From the NCBI RefSeq assembly GCF_000701705.1, contig NZ_JNJP01000011.1:1-64000 (forward strand): DNA of 64,000 nt, written 5' to 3'. Below the pieces are notes generated by a model, which did not search any database, was not told the DNA's origin, and saw nothing but the letters and a program-made list of their open reading frames with translations. The DNA is from Bilophila wadsworthia ATCC 49260 (lineage in GTDB: Bacteria; Desulfobacterota; Desulfovibrionia; Desulfovibrionales; Desulfovibrionaceae). Positions 1 through 7,104 of this stretch are shown here, piece by piece. Within the stretch, counting starts at the first letter, position 1. Each line of letters begins with the position of its first letter. Position numbers and translations under genes: made by a program.

Positions 1-144
1 CACCTTGGATTGCAAGCCTCCCTCTATCGCCCGTTCGTTGACTGCGGAAACCAGCACCGTTACGGCCTGTTCCCATTCAAGGTGAGCTACCTCGGCAAGT
101 ACGGTGCTGCGGATTTGCCGATGGGATCGGGATTGTTCGTTCAT
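1..144 (-). CDS. partial small prophage protein, unknown function
   Basis: An open frame of 48 codons starts at ATG 144-142 on the minus strand and runs off the left edge, so only the N-terminus is visible (begins MNEQSRSHRQ). Its start overlaps the stop of the upstream gene in an ATGA arrangement, which supports translation in one operon with that gene. The visible part is hydrophilic and mostly helical-looking and has no motif I recognise. By position, in the early operon diverging from a CI-type repressor, it is probably a phage early gene. Function is unknown. Confidence 0.5.
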   Translation of the reverse strand, partial: MNEQSRSHRQIRSTVLAEVAHLEWEQAVTVLVSAVNERAIEGGLQSKV

Positions 145-377
145 GCCGCTGCCTCCTTTCTGGGATCATGGAGAAGGTTTTCAGGCACCCCGATTTTGCG
201 GAGCGCGTCCAGCACGGCGGGGCTATGCCGGTAGCCATACAAAACGGCTGTAACCAACGAGGGATGACGTCCGGCCATTCGGGCGACATCCACCAAATCC
301 AGCCCACGGGCATCCAATTCTTTTCGGATAGTCCAGCGATTGTTAGCGCGGGCATCTCCAAACTTCTTGTTGCTCAT
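141..377 (-). CDS. small HTH-like protein of a prophage early operon
   Basis: This encodes 78 residues. The middle (about residues 15-50, with DLVDVARMAGRHPSLVTAVL inside) has the length and residue pattern of a helix-turn-helix, so it may be a Ner- or Cro-like DNA-binding protein. A GTGAGG ribosome-binding site lies just upstream of the ATG. It is divergent from the S24 repressor at 579 and is followed by an ATGA-overlapping gene. This is the usual arrangement of a small early regulator opposite the lysogenic repressor in Mu-like and lambdoid phages. The family assignment is inference from layout and a short motif; it could also be an adaptor protein of another kind. Confidence 0.5.
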   Translation of the reverse strand: MSNKKFGDARANNRWTIRKELDARGLDLVDVARMAGRHPSLVTAVLYGYRHSPAVLDALRKIGVPENLLHDPRKEAAA

Positions 378-578
378 TCTTGGAACCTCACAAACGTGTA
401 GGGTTGACCCGAAGAAAACAGGTCTGTAGGGTAAATTTGTTGGTCAATTCTTTTACCCTGCAAAATGTTTTTATACGTTTGTTTTGTCAATTGCAAGCGT
501 TTGTTTGCTTTCGACTTAATTTTTATTAAAAATATTTTGTAGCCAAAAATATAACAATATATCGGTAGGTTACAATAT
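378..578. promoter_or_regulatory. divergent prophage operator/promoter region
   Basis: This AT-rich divergent intergenic region separates the repressor from the small HTH gene. Visible structure: an inverted repeat AGGGTAAA (428-435) / TTTACCCT (452-459); two near-identical direct repeats, TTTGTTGGTCAATT (436-449) and TTTGTTTTGTCAATT (478-492); and CGTTTGTTT repeated at 476-484 and 498-506, exactly 22 bp apart. Spacing of about two helical turns and the position between divergent promoters suggest operators for the CI-type repressor and/or the small HTH protein. Confidence 0.55.
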
Positions 579-1289
579 ATGAACAAGAAAAAAACTCCTT
601 TCGACTCCACTTTCGACTTCTCGTCAGAAACTCGAAACACCCTTGGTAGTAGAATTCGTCAACTCTGGTTAGAATCTGGAGAAAAACAGGATGACTTTGT
701 TCGAGAACTGAATGTGAGCACAGTGACCCTCGCCAACTACATGAACAATTCAAGGAAACCTGATTCTGAATTTTTGTTGTCTTTAAAAAGAAAACTAAAC
801 ATAAGTTTAGACTGGCTCTTAACAGGCGAGAGCTCTAGAGAGACAAGTGGAGTATTTCCAGAAAAAGAATCAGAGGTAGAATTTATCCCCATGGTGGAGG
901 CGCGACTCTCCGCCGGGTGTGGAAGTTTGGAAACAAGTGGAGAAAGTGAGCGAGGATACGCTTTTCGAAAAGATTTTCTTGCTAGAAAAGGTAATTATAA
1001 GAATATGGTACTGATGCGTGTATCTGGGGATAGTATGGAGCCGGAAATATACAACAACGATGTTGTCCTCATTGATCAAAGCAAAAAAGACATATTCCCT
1101 GGAAGGATTTTTGCTGTAGGCTTTGAAGAAGCAATTTATTTAAAGCGGATAGACATGTTACCCGGAAAGATCGTTTTGAAGAGTGCTAATTTGGCTTATC
1201 CCCCTGTAGAGCTGGACGTCAGGGGACAGTGTGAAGACTTCTTCCGCGTCATAGGCCGCGTTTTGTGGAGTGGACGGGAATACAAGTAG
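579..1289 (+). CDS. CI-type phage repressor, HTH plus S24 (LexA-like) peptidase
   Basis: This 236-residue protein has a HTH_3/XRE domain at about 20-80 (GEKQDDFVRELNVSTVTLAN) and a C-terminal S24 peptidase domain. Catalytic Ser lies in SGDSMEP and the general-base Lys in the YLKRI segment. A candidate self-cleavage site is the AGCG in RLSAGCGS at the start of the C-terminal half. Family knowledge: such proteins hold a prophage in lysogeny and self-cleave when RecA is activated by DNA damage. The base composition is AT-rich compared with the chromosomal genes to the right, consistent with a mobile origin. The start is the ATG after an AT-rich leader; no strong ribosome-binding site is visible. 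Confidence 0.85.
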   Translation: MNKKKTPFDSTFDFSSETRNTLGSRIRQLWLESGEKQDDFVRELNVSTVTLANYMNNSRKPDSEFLLSLKRKLNISLDWLLTGESSRETSGVFPEKESEVEFIPMVEARLSAGCGSLETSGESERGYAFRKDFLARKGNYKNMVLMRVSGDSMEPEIYNNDVVLIDQSKKDIFPGRIFAVGFEEAIYLKRIDMLPGKIVLKSANLAYPPVELDVRGQCEDFFRVIGRVLWSGREYK

Positions 1290-1364
1290 GAAACGAAAAA
1301 TCGCGGCCTGTTTTGACCGCGAAAAAGATAGGCGTTTTGGTGTACGTTTTGACACCAAACAACG

Positions 1365-1400
1365 AAACGGGCGGCTCCGATGAGGAACCGCCCGTTTTAC
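1365..1400 (+). terminator. intrinsic terminator after the repressor
   Basis: AAACGGGCGG (1365-1374) pairs with CCGCCCGTTT (1388-1397), extended by TCC/GGA inside the loop and followed by a short T run. It lies 75 bp after the repressor stop. Confidence 0.7.
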
Positions 1401-1408
1401 TTATTCCG

Positions 1409-1579
1409 CGATCAATCTGTCCCAAATCGCGCGCCATTTTCGTACAGCAGACGATCAAAAACGATCAATCTGTCCCAAATCGATCGCCGCACTCGCTCAA
1501 GCTAAATCTCCCCTAACCACGCGCCGCGCAAAAGGATTCCCGGTGGATGCGGAAATACCCCGTGTCCCAAATCGATCGC
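1409..1579. repeat. three direct repeats, possible transposable-phage end sites
   Basis: CGATCAATCTGTCCCAAATCG occurs at 1409-1429 and 1462-1482, and the core TGTCCCAAATCGATCGC recurs at 1563-1579, all in the same orientation. Core starts (1418, 1471, 1563) are 53 and 92 bp apart. The repeats lie outside the repressor gene, where the left end of a Mu-like phage (with its transposase-binding sites L1-L3) would be expected if this prophage is Mu-like. That reading is inference; the repeats themselves are plain in the sequence. Confidence 0.5.
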
Positions 1580-1774
1580 TACCCCGGTATCCCTGCCGCA
1601 CAGGAGGCGTTTAAACAGGCTCAGAAAAAGGGATTCGAATGCTACGGCCTCGGCATCATGTGTTCGAGTATTGCAACCTTGCTGCCTCATACCAGCCGCG
1701 TCATTGAGACGCTTCCACAGCTTGCTCCGGCACTGTTCGGACTGCTCGAAGGAGTCTTGAGGAGGAACGCATGA
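1547..1774 (+). CDS. small hypothetical protein
   Basis: This 75-codon frame (start MRKYPVSQIDR) has a weak AAGGA site 12 bp upstream. The middle is hydrophobic (about residues 35-47, LGIMCSSIATLL), followed by a second apolar stretch near the C-terminus. It overlaps the next short frame by ATGA at 1771. I recognise no family. The third copy of the direct repeat lies inside its codons, so it may be an incidental frame in a phage-end region. Confidence 0.3.
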   Translation: MRKYPVSQIDRYPGIPAAQEAFKQAQKKGFECYGLGIMCSSIATLLPHTSRVIETLPQLAPALFGLLEGVLRRNA

Positions 1775-1899
1775 CGGACACTTTCCGACTGTGCCGCCTT
1801 GGGCTTTTGCCGAGGATGCCGCTGTGCCTCGGAAAACATGTCGAATGGGATGACGATACTGCCCGCCAGTGCCGTTTGTCTCGTTTTATAACCAGATAG
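1771..1899 (+). CDS. short frame overlapping the conserved leader, 42 aa
   Basis: This frame starts in an ATGA overlap with the preceding one, preceded by GAGGAGGAACGC, a strong ribosome-binding site. It encodes 42 residues rich in Cys and Arg, containing CRLGLLPRMPLCLGK. The equivalent stretch of the second copy, near 10750-10800, reads CRLGLLTRMPLCLGK in one frame before drifting out of frame. Conservation there is therefore either a short coding region or a structured RNA that happens to be open. It ends 11 bp before the tiny peptide gene, so it may act as a translationally coupled leader peptide. Confidence 0.35.
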   Translation: MTDTFRLCRLGLLPRMPLCLGKHVEWDDDTARQCRLSRFITR

Positions 1900-1910
1900 G
1901 AAGGAAAAAT
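1791..1910 (+). repeat. conserved leader, copy A, upstream of tiny peptide gene
   Basis: These 120 bp match 10751-10872 at roughly 85-90% by eye, ending at the start codon of a tiny hydrophobic peptide in both places. A small hairpin CCGAGG / CCTCGG encloses GCCGCTGTG; in copy B one base pair becomes G-U, which keeps the stem. The leader is better conserved than the peptide codons that follow, which suggests selection on RNA or on regulation. Confidence 0.65.
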
Positions 1911-1982
1911 ATGAGTCTTGGGAAATGGATATCGGTGGTGATTGCGATTCTGACCGTCATAGCGGATGAGATGGACGAATAA
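1911..1982 (+). CDS. tiny hydrophobic membrane peptide, 23 aa (copy A)
   Basis: ATG 1911 opens a 23-residue peptide beginning MSLGKWISVVIAIL and ending in an acidic tail ADEMDE. The site GGAAGG lies 6-7 bp upstream. The pattern is a short polar start, one apolar helix of about 13 residues with a Trp, then a charged C-terminus. It parallels the 22-residue peptide at 10873, also preceded by the same leader and followed by a hairpin terminator. Small type I toxins such as Fst and Ldr look broadly like this, but I see no specific match. Real expression is inferred from the duplicated architecture. Confidence 0.55.
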   Translation: MSLGKWISVVIAILTVIADEMDE

Positions 1983-1991
1983 AACTCGCTA

Positions 1992-2020
1992 AAGGGTATC
2001 CGGTTTTCCCGGATACCCTT
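1992..2020 (+). terminator. hairpin after tiny peptide gene A
   Basis: AAGGGTATCCGG (1992-2003) pairs perfectly with CCGGATACCCTT (2009-2020), a 12-bp stem with a 5-nt loop. No strong T run follows, so termination strength is uncertain. Confidence 0.6.
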
Positions 2021-2451
2021 GTCCCTGTTAAGGAACAATATTTTTTGCGGAAGTTGCCTTCTCATATAAAAATACTAAATCTAAATTTATTAAATTAAGA
2101 TTTAGTAAATTATGATTTAAAAATCAAAAATAAAGAGAGATTTATTGGAATAAATAAAATAATTTCAATTGATTAACAATATTTACGAGTGACAGGGCAG
2201 TTGCCTTACCATCGTCTACGGCAGAATACGCATAGGAAAACCGGAATTCATCAGAATACGGTTTGCGAGCCAAAACCGCACAGGTACTATGCCTGTGCCG
2301 GATGTACGGGCGACGTGCAGTTACGGAAATTCAGCGCCTTTGTTCTGAACCCAAGGCAAAAAGAAGGGATACCCGAATCTAATCAGGTATCCTTTCTTTT
2401 CTGCTATTCATTTTACATCAGAGAGTTTATTCGTAAAATAATATATTTTAA
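2021..2451. other. AT-rich intergenic stretch without a convincing gene
   Basis: 2040-2190 is very AT-rich. From about 2190 the composition rises and a frame of about 88 codons exists, but it has no ribosome-binding site and no recognisable family, so I do not call it. The only clear element is the hairpin at 2361-2400. Confidence 0.6.
2361..2400. terminator. bidirectional terminator closing the Tct operon
   Basis: AAGGGATACC (2364-2373) pairs with GGTATCCTTT (2386-2395). A T-rich run follows on the plus strand (CTTTTC) and also on the minus strand (CTTTTTG), so it can stop the leftward Tct operon and any rightward transcript. Confidence 0.7.
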
Positions 2452-3978
2452 TTAATCAGATATATTCTTTGCAGCCTTTTTGATCTTTGAAAGATAAATA
2501 TACGATGTCAGGATAGTCAACACTATAAAAAATAATGCGAATGGTCTCGTAAAGAATACAGTCCAATCATTGCCTGAAATAAGCAGCGTCTGCCGAATTT
2601 TTTCTTCCAAAAGCTGTCCAAGGAAGAAAGCCACAATGAGCGTAGGGAGGTTTAAAGACATTTTATTCAGTAGATATCCAATAATACCAAACCAGAACAT
2701 TACCCACACATCAAACATATTGCCATTGAAAACATATGCTCCCAGAATACTAAAAACAAGAATACAAGCATATAAAGTTGAACGAGGTATGTTCGTCAGG
2801 CGGCGCACATAGCGAATGAAAACGCTACCTATCAGCAAGGTAAAAAAGTTGGAAATCAGCAGCACCGCAAAAAGAGCATAGAGCAGCGATGCATGATCTT
2901 CCATAAAACGGGGGCCCGGTACCAACCCCTTGATCATGAATCCTCCCATGATCAGAGCCGCCGCAAGGTTACCGGGAATCCCCAGCGTCACCAATGGGAC
3001 CAGATTAGGGCCGTTGACGGCGTTATTGCCCGCCTCGGAAGCGGCAATCCCCTCTAAGGCTCCCTTGCCAAACAGTTCAGGCGTCTTGGACTTCTTACGC
3101 GCCCACAGATAACTCAAATAGGCTCCGACAGTCGTACCGATGCCTGGAACGATGCCTATGATGCTACCGATGAACGTGGAACGTCCGATAGTAGGTAGGC
3201 AAGTCTTGAACTCTTTGGCTGTAACCCTGTTGTCGTCCGGGTTGGAGCTAATGATGATCTTTTCCTCCTGCTCCCCACTTTTCCTCTGGGCCAAACGCTG
3301 CCGGAAATAATTTTCCGCCTGCAACAGCACTTCCGAAAAGGCCAATAGCCCAATAACCATGGGCATAAGGCTGAATCCGTCGGCCAAATCGACAATGCCG
3401 AAGGTCAACCGCATGGTACCAAATTCCGGATCGGTGCCTACTGTGGCAAGAAAAAGCCCCAAGGCTGTCGAAAGCAGGCCCCGTAGAGGATCGGCAGTGG
3501 CCGCTACGGAAATAACGACTAAAGAGAAGAGCACGACCATACTGTATTCGGGCGGGCCGATGCGCAAGGCAATAGCCGCGACGGGGGCAGCCAAGAAGAT
3601 CAGCACCAAATCGGACAAAGCATCGGCCAATACAGAGGAATAAAGAGCCGTCTGCATGGCTTTTCCGCTCTTTCCTTGTCTTGCGAGCGGGTACCCGTCA
3701 AAGGTAGTGCACATAGCCTGCGGCGTACCGGGAATATTGAATAAAATAGCGGGCAGAGAACCGCCGAAATTTCCTCCCTTGGAAAGCCCCATGAGCATGG
3801 CGATTCCGGGAATCGGACCGAGATAATAGGTAAAGGGCAGGAGCAGGACGATGGCCATAGTGTCCGTCAACCCGGGGATGGACCCCATAATGGCGCCACA
3901 CAAAACTCCAATAAAGGCCCAAAAGAAATTTTCCCAAGCAAAAACGAGATCCAGAGCCCCAATAATATCTTCAAGCAT
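2452..3978 (-). CDS. tctA: TctA-family large permease of a tripartite tricarboxylate transporter
   Basis: This 508-residue inner-membrane protein has about 12 hydrophobic segments. It carries the family signature near the N-terminus (GSIPGLTDTMAIVLLLPFTY, then GGNFGGSLPAILFNIPGTPQA at about residues 65-85) and the internally repeated GIVPGIGTTVGAYLSYLWAR near 275. Length is typical of TctA (about 500). It is the last gene of the leftward operon, 24 bp after tctB, and works with TctB and the periplasmic TctC to import a carboxylate or related organic anion driven by the ion gradient. The substrate cannot be read from sequence; family members carry citrate, tricarballylate, sulfolactate and others. 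Confidence 0.9.
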   Translation of the reverse strand: MLEDIIGALDLVFAWENFFWAFIGVLCGAIMGSIPGLTDTMAIVLLLPFTYYLGPIPGIAMLMGLSKGGNFGGSLPAILFNIPGTPQAMCTTFDGYPLARQGKSGKAMQTALYSSVLADALSDLVLIFLAAPVAAIALRIGPPEYSMVVLFSLVVISVAATADPLRGLLSTALGLFLATVGTDPEFGTMRLTFGIVDLADGFSLMPMVIGLLAFSEVLLQAENYFRQRLAQRKSGEQEEKIIISSNPDDNRVTAKEFKTCLPTIGRSTFIGSIIGIVPGIGTTVGAYLSYLWARKKSKTPELFGKGALEGIAASEAGNNAVNGPNLVPLVTLGIPGNLAAALIMGGFMIKGLVPGPRFMEDHASLLYALFAVLLISNFFTLLIGSVFIRYVRRLTNIPRSTLYACILVFSILGAYVFNGNMFDVWVMFWFGIIGYLLNKMSLNLPTLIVAFFLGQLLEEKIRQTLLISGNDWTVFFTRPFALFFIVLTILTSYIYLSKIKKAAKNISD

Positions 3979-4002
3979 AGTGTTCTCCGATACGGTTGCG
4001 TA

Positions 4003-4455
4003 CTAAAAAAGAATACCGCTTGGTAAAGGATAATTAAGAAAAAAGACAACTATCCCGTAAATAACTCCAAGCAAAAGAAGAGGCGTCAGTACAATACGTA
4101 TCAAACCACGCTCGAGGAAAAAAAATATGTATATCATGCCAAATACAGCATTAGTCACAAAAAATCCGACGTACTCCGTGCTCATGATACAGACGGCGTA
4201 ACTCACTATAAGAAAAAGGATACGCGGGAAAACGGAATCGGATGGATTGGAAAACGCCTTGGCCACTGCTTCCAAAGAAATATTTTTTCCTGTGGTACGC
4301 AGAGCCATAAACAGGGCTGGAATGGCAAGGAAGATGATTGTCAGGCGCGGGTACATGGCCTGCTCTTCGCCTGAGATCTGCTGTGGGATAATTACAAACC
4401 ACAACAGTGCGCAAAGACAGAGGAACAGACATCCTATGAAGCGATCTATCAGCAT
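4003..4455 (-). CDS. tctB: TctB-family small permease
   Basis: This 150-residue protein has four predicted membrane segments (for example about 8-24, 40-55, 82-100 and a split pair near 105-145). That is the usual size and topology of TctB, which completes the membrane part of tripartite tricarboxylate transporters. TctB proteins are poorly conserved in sequence, so the call rests mostly on its place between tctC and tctA, 54 bp after the former and 24 bp before the latter. Confidence 0.8.
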   Translation of the reverse strand: MLIDRFIGCLFLCLCALLWFVIIPQQISGEEQAMYPRLTIIFLAIPALFMALRTTGKNISLEAVAKAFSNPSDSVFPRILFLIVSYAVCIMSTEYVGFFVTNAVFGMIYIFFFLERGLIRIVLTPLLLLGVIYGIVVFFLNYPLPSGILF

Positions 4456-4509
4456 AGGGCCCCCTTTATTCCCGGAGGAAAACCCTCCGGGAATGATTGG
4501 TACTATTGA

Positions 4510-5469
4510 CTAGTTGCTGTCCTGCTCATTGTACTTCAGCATTTCTTGAACGGATTCAACGGAATGACGTGAAAAGGCATCATAATCCTTTCCGGAAAGG
4601 AACTGCGGGATGAATCCCGCCGCCTTCATCTTGTCCTGGAGTTCAGGATTTTTCAGGACGTTGGCAATAGCCTGTTCCCACTTGTCGCAAATGGCCTTTG
4701 GGGTCCCCTTGGGGAAGGCAAAGCCGTACATCAAAGAGGTTGCAAAGGGATATCCCATGTCACGCAGCTTGGGCACGCCGGCAATGTATGGGACTTCCGA
4801 AGTTCCCAAATTGGCCAGCACAAGCAAGTCTCCCTTGCGGGCCGCCTGATAACCGGCGGTCCCCACGCCAAGCTCACACGCGTCAATATGCCCGCCCATC
4901 AAGTCAGCCGTGGCTGGTCCGCCACTCTTATACATGACCAGCCTGAACTTGATGCCCTCGTGAATAGCCGCGGCGTGAAGAACTTCAAGAGCTTCCTGAC
5001 TGGCTCCGGAACCCACGGATACGGTGCCGGGATGTGCTTTGGCGTAATCCACAAGTTCCTTCCACGTCTTATAGGGCTTATCCGGACGCGTGAGGAGCAG
5101 GCGATCCTGCGGCATATAAGCTCCTACAAAAATGATGTCATCCAAATTGTAGGCAGGAGCCTTGAGAAAATAGGTGGCCACCAGCGCATTGCCGATAGCT
5201 CCGCCAATGACGGTATATCCATCATTTTTAGCCTTCAGGCCAAAATTCAATCCGGGGATGCCGCTTCCTCCCCCCTTATTGACGATGACGAGGGGCTGCC
5301 CCAGTTCTTTGGACAGATAGTCTGCGACCATCCGAACCGAAACATCAGCCGCACCGCCCGGAGCAAAAGGAACTATACAGGTCACAGCCTTGTCGGGATA
5401 CTGCGCCGACGCGGAACCTGTACCTGCCAACAACAACGCCGCCAAGAGCAACCCAAAGAAACTCTTCAT
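4510..5469 (-). CDS. tctC: TctC-family periplasmic solute-binding protein
   Basis: This 319-residue protein has a clear Sec signal peptide (MKSFFGLLLAALLLAGTGSASA, cleavage near residue 22). The Bug/TctC fold follows: YPDKAVTCIVPFAPGGAADV at the start of the mature protein and VNKGGGSGIPG near 65, the loops that bind carboxylates through backbone contacts. It supplies substrate to TctAB. It is placed 45 bp after the Fe-S oxidoreductase gene, so uptake and a redox step on the same compound are probably co-expressed. The ligand is unknown. Confidence 0.9.
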   Translation of the reverse strand: MKSFFGLLLAALLLAGTGSASAQYPDKAVTCIVPFAPGGAADVSVRMVADYLSKELGQPLVIVNKGGGSGIPGLNFGLKAKNDGYTVIGGAIGNALVATYFLKAPAYNLDDIIFVGAYMPQDRLLLTRPDKPYKTWKELVDYAKAHPGTVSVGSGASQEALEVLHAAAIHEGIKFRLVMYKSGGPATADLMGGHIDACELGVGTAGYQAARKGDLLVLANLGTSEVPYIAGVPKLRDMGYPFATSLMYGFAFPKGTPKAICDKWEQAIANVLKNPELQDKMKAAGFIPQFLSGKDYDAFSRHSVESVQEMLKYNEQDSN

Positions 5470-5514
5470 GATATACCCCTTTTCATGCCAGCCGAACGAG
5501 ATCGGCTTTTGGAG

Positions 5515-7104
5515 TTAGCGAAGAAGATAGGGAATATTGACGTACAGAGCCTGTTGAGGACATTCCACTTCACAAGGCAGACAGAACCAGCAGTTCCTGT
5601 AGTGCCCAGTGGGACCGCCACAGGACAGGCAACGCGATGCTTCGTCCCGGGCCTCCTGCTCAGTCAAATATTGCGTCGTTTCAGTGAAATCTCCGGTACC
5701 CGTGCAGAAGTGGCCCAAGCCCGTTTGACGAGGGATAGCGACGGCATTGCCGGTATCAACGGTAAAGTCGTCTACATAAGGACCGGCGTACTGACGGCCA
5801 TAGAACATGTCCTGACCAGCCAAGAGACGGATGATCGAGGTAGCTGCGCGACGTCCGGAAGCCATAGCGTATACGGCGGACGAAGGCCCATGCTCCATGT
5901 CGCCGGCGGCGAAGATAGCCTTGTCTCCGAGCTGCAATGTCACGGGATCAAGGGTGACATCTCCCACAAGCTGCGTCAGCTGGCTGTCCCGTTCCTGCCC
6001 CACGGCCATAATGACGCTGTCAGCCTCTATGCTGCGGATCTCGTCGGCCTTAAAGTCAGGGTAGTCCAGACATTGCGGCGGCAGCAATTCCAGATCATGA
6101 CGGCAAGACAACGCCAGTTTCCCGTTTTTGCCCTCCACTTTCACGGGTGCCCAGGTAAAAGCAAATTTGATGCCCTGCTTCCTGGCCTTGGCAATATCTT
6201 CAGCATCGGCTCGGAATGCATCAATGGTGCGGCGATAAACGATGGTAACGCTTTCCGCGCCTTGACGCATGGCCGCTTGCGCGCTGTCGAGAGCCACATA
6301 TCCGCCGCCAACCACCACGACATGGCCGGACAACTTTTGACAGCCCCCTGCACGGACTTCCATAAGAAATCGGAATGCCGACAGCACGCCCGGCAATTCT
6401 TCTCCTTCAATAGACGCCTTGCGTCCGCCTCCCGCTCCCAGAGCGAGTACTACGGCATCATAACGTTGCGATAAATCATCCAATGCCTTCTGATCCACGA
6501 TACGCTGGCCATAATGAAAGACAACGCCAGCCTGTTCCATGATGCCGACAGCCTCATCCAGCACGGCGTCGGGGAGTTTCCAAACGGGCAGGATATTCCG
6601 TAACACCCCTCCGGCTTTACCCTCCGCTTCATACACGCTTACGGCATGCCCCGCCTTGCGCAGATCATGAGCCGCCAATAACCCTGCCGGACCCGCTCCG
6701 ATCACGGCCACCGTTTTGCCGGACGCTTCGGCGCACTCCAGCGGAAGCATCTTTTCTCCGGCAAAGAGATAACGCTTGATGCCGTTAATATTGACGGCCT
6801 GCCCGTCGACCTTGCAGCGGTTGCAGGCATGTTCGCAGGGGTGGTCGCAAATGCGGCAAATCAGCTGGGCAAATGGCAAATCCTGAGCGATTACGGCACG
6901 GGCTTCATCATCCTTCCCGCGAGCCACCAACTGCACATATCCCTGAATGTTCAGGCCCAAAGGACAGGCCGCGGAACAAGGGGCGCGATTGATCCGAATA
7001 TTGTCGAGTATGCACGTCTCCGCACACTTTCCACAAAAAATACATTTCGTCTTGTCCACGACGAGGTTGTCGGTCAACGCCTCAAGAAGATTGCCGGCGC
7101 TCAT
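5515..7104 (-). CDS. GltD-like Fe-S pyridine-nucleotide oxidoreductase
   Basis: This 529-residue protein resembles the small subunit of glutamate synthase and NfnB-type flavoproteins. In order: a 4Fe-4S motif (CIFCGKCAETC, about 18-28); a second cysteine-rich stretch (CSAACPLG, CRICDHPCEHACNRC); an FAD-binding GxGxxG (AVIGAGPAGLLAA, about 132); an NAD(P)H-binding VVVGGGYVALDSA near 267; and a C-terminal cysteine-rich segment (CLSCGGP, CWFCLPCEVECP) likely to hold another cluster. The start is ATG 7104, which overlaps the upstream TGA (ATGA) and sits behind GGAGGAAACCGC; an in-frame ATG further upstream lies inside the preceding gene. It probably passes electrons between NAD(P)H and the AprA/FrdA-like flavoprotein next door. 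Whether the pair oxidises or reduces its substrate is unknown. Confidence 0.85.
   Translation of the reverse strand: MSAGNLLEALTDNLVVDKTKCIFCGKCAETCILDNIRINRAPCSAACPLGLNIQGYVQLVARGKDDEARAVIAQDLPFAQLICRICDHPCEHACNRCKVDGQAVNINGIKRYLFAGEKMLPLECAEASGKTVAVIGAGPAGLLAAHDLRKAGHAVSVYEAEGKAGGVLRNILPVWKLPDAVLDEAVGIMEQAGVVFHYGQRIVDQKALDDLSQRYDAVVLALGAGGGRKASIEGEELPGVLSAFRFLMEVRAGGCQKLSGHVVVVGGGYVALDSAQAAMRQGAESVTIVYRRTIDAFRADAEDIAKARKQGIKFAFTWAPVKVEGKNGKLALSCRHDLELLPPQCLDYPDFKADEIRSIEADSVIMAVGQERDSQLTQLVGDVTLDPVTLQLGDKAIFAAGDMEHGPSSAVYAMASGRRAATSIIRLLAGQDMFYGRQYAGPYVDDFTVDTGNAVAIPRQTGLGHFCTGTGDFTETTQYLTEQEARDEASRCLSCGGPTGHYRNCWFCLPCEVECPQQALYVNIPYLLR

Noticed and set aside
2189..2455. Possible 88-residue gene before the Tct operon
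   Set aside because: No ribosome-binding site or family; it runs through a bidirectional terminator.
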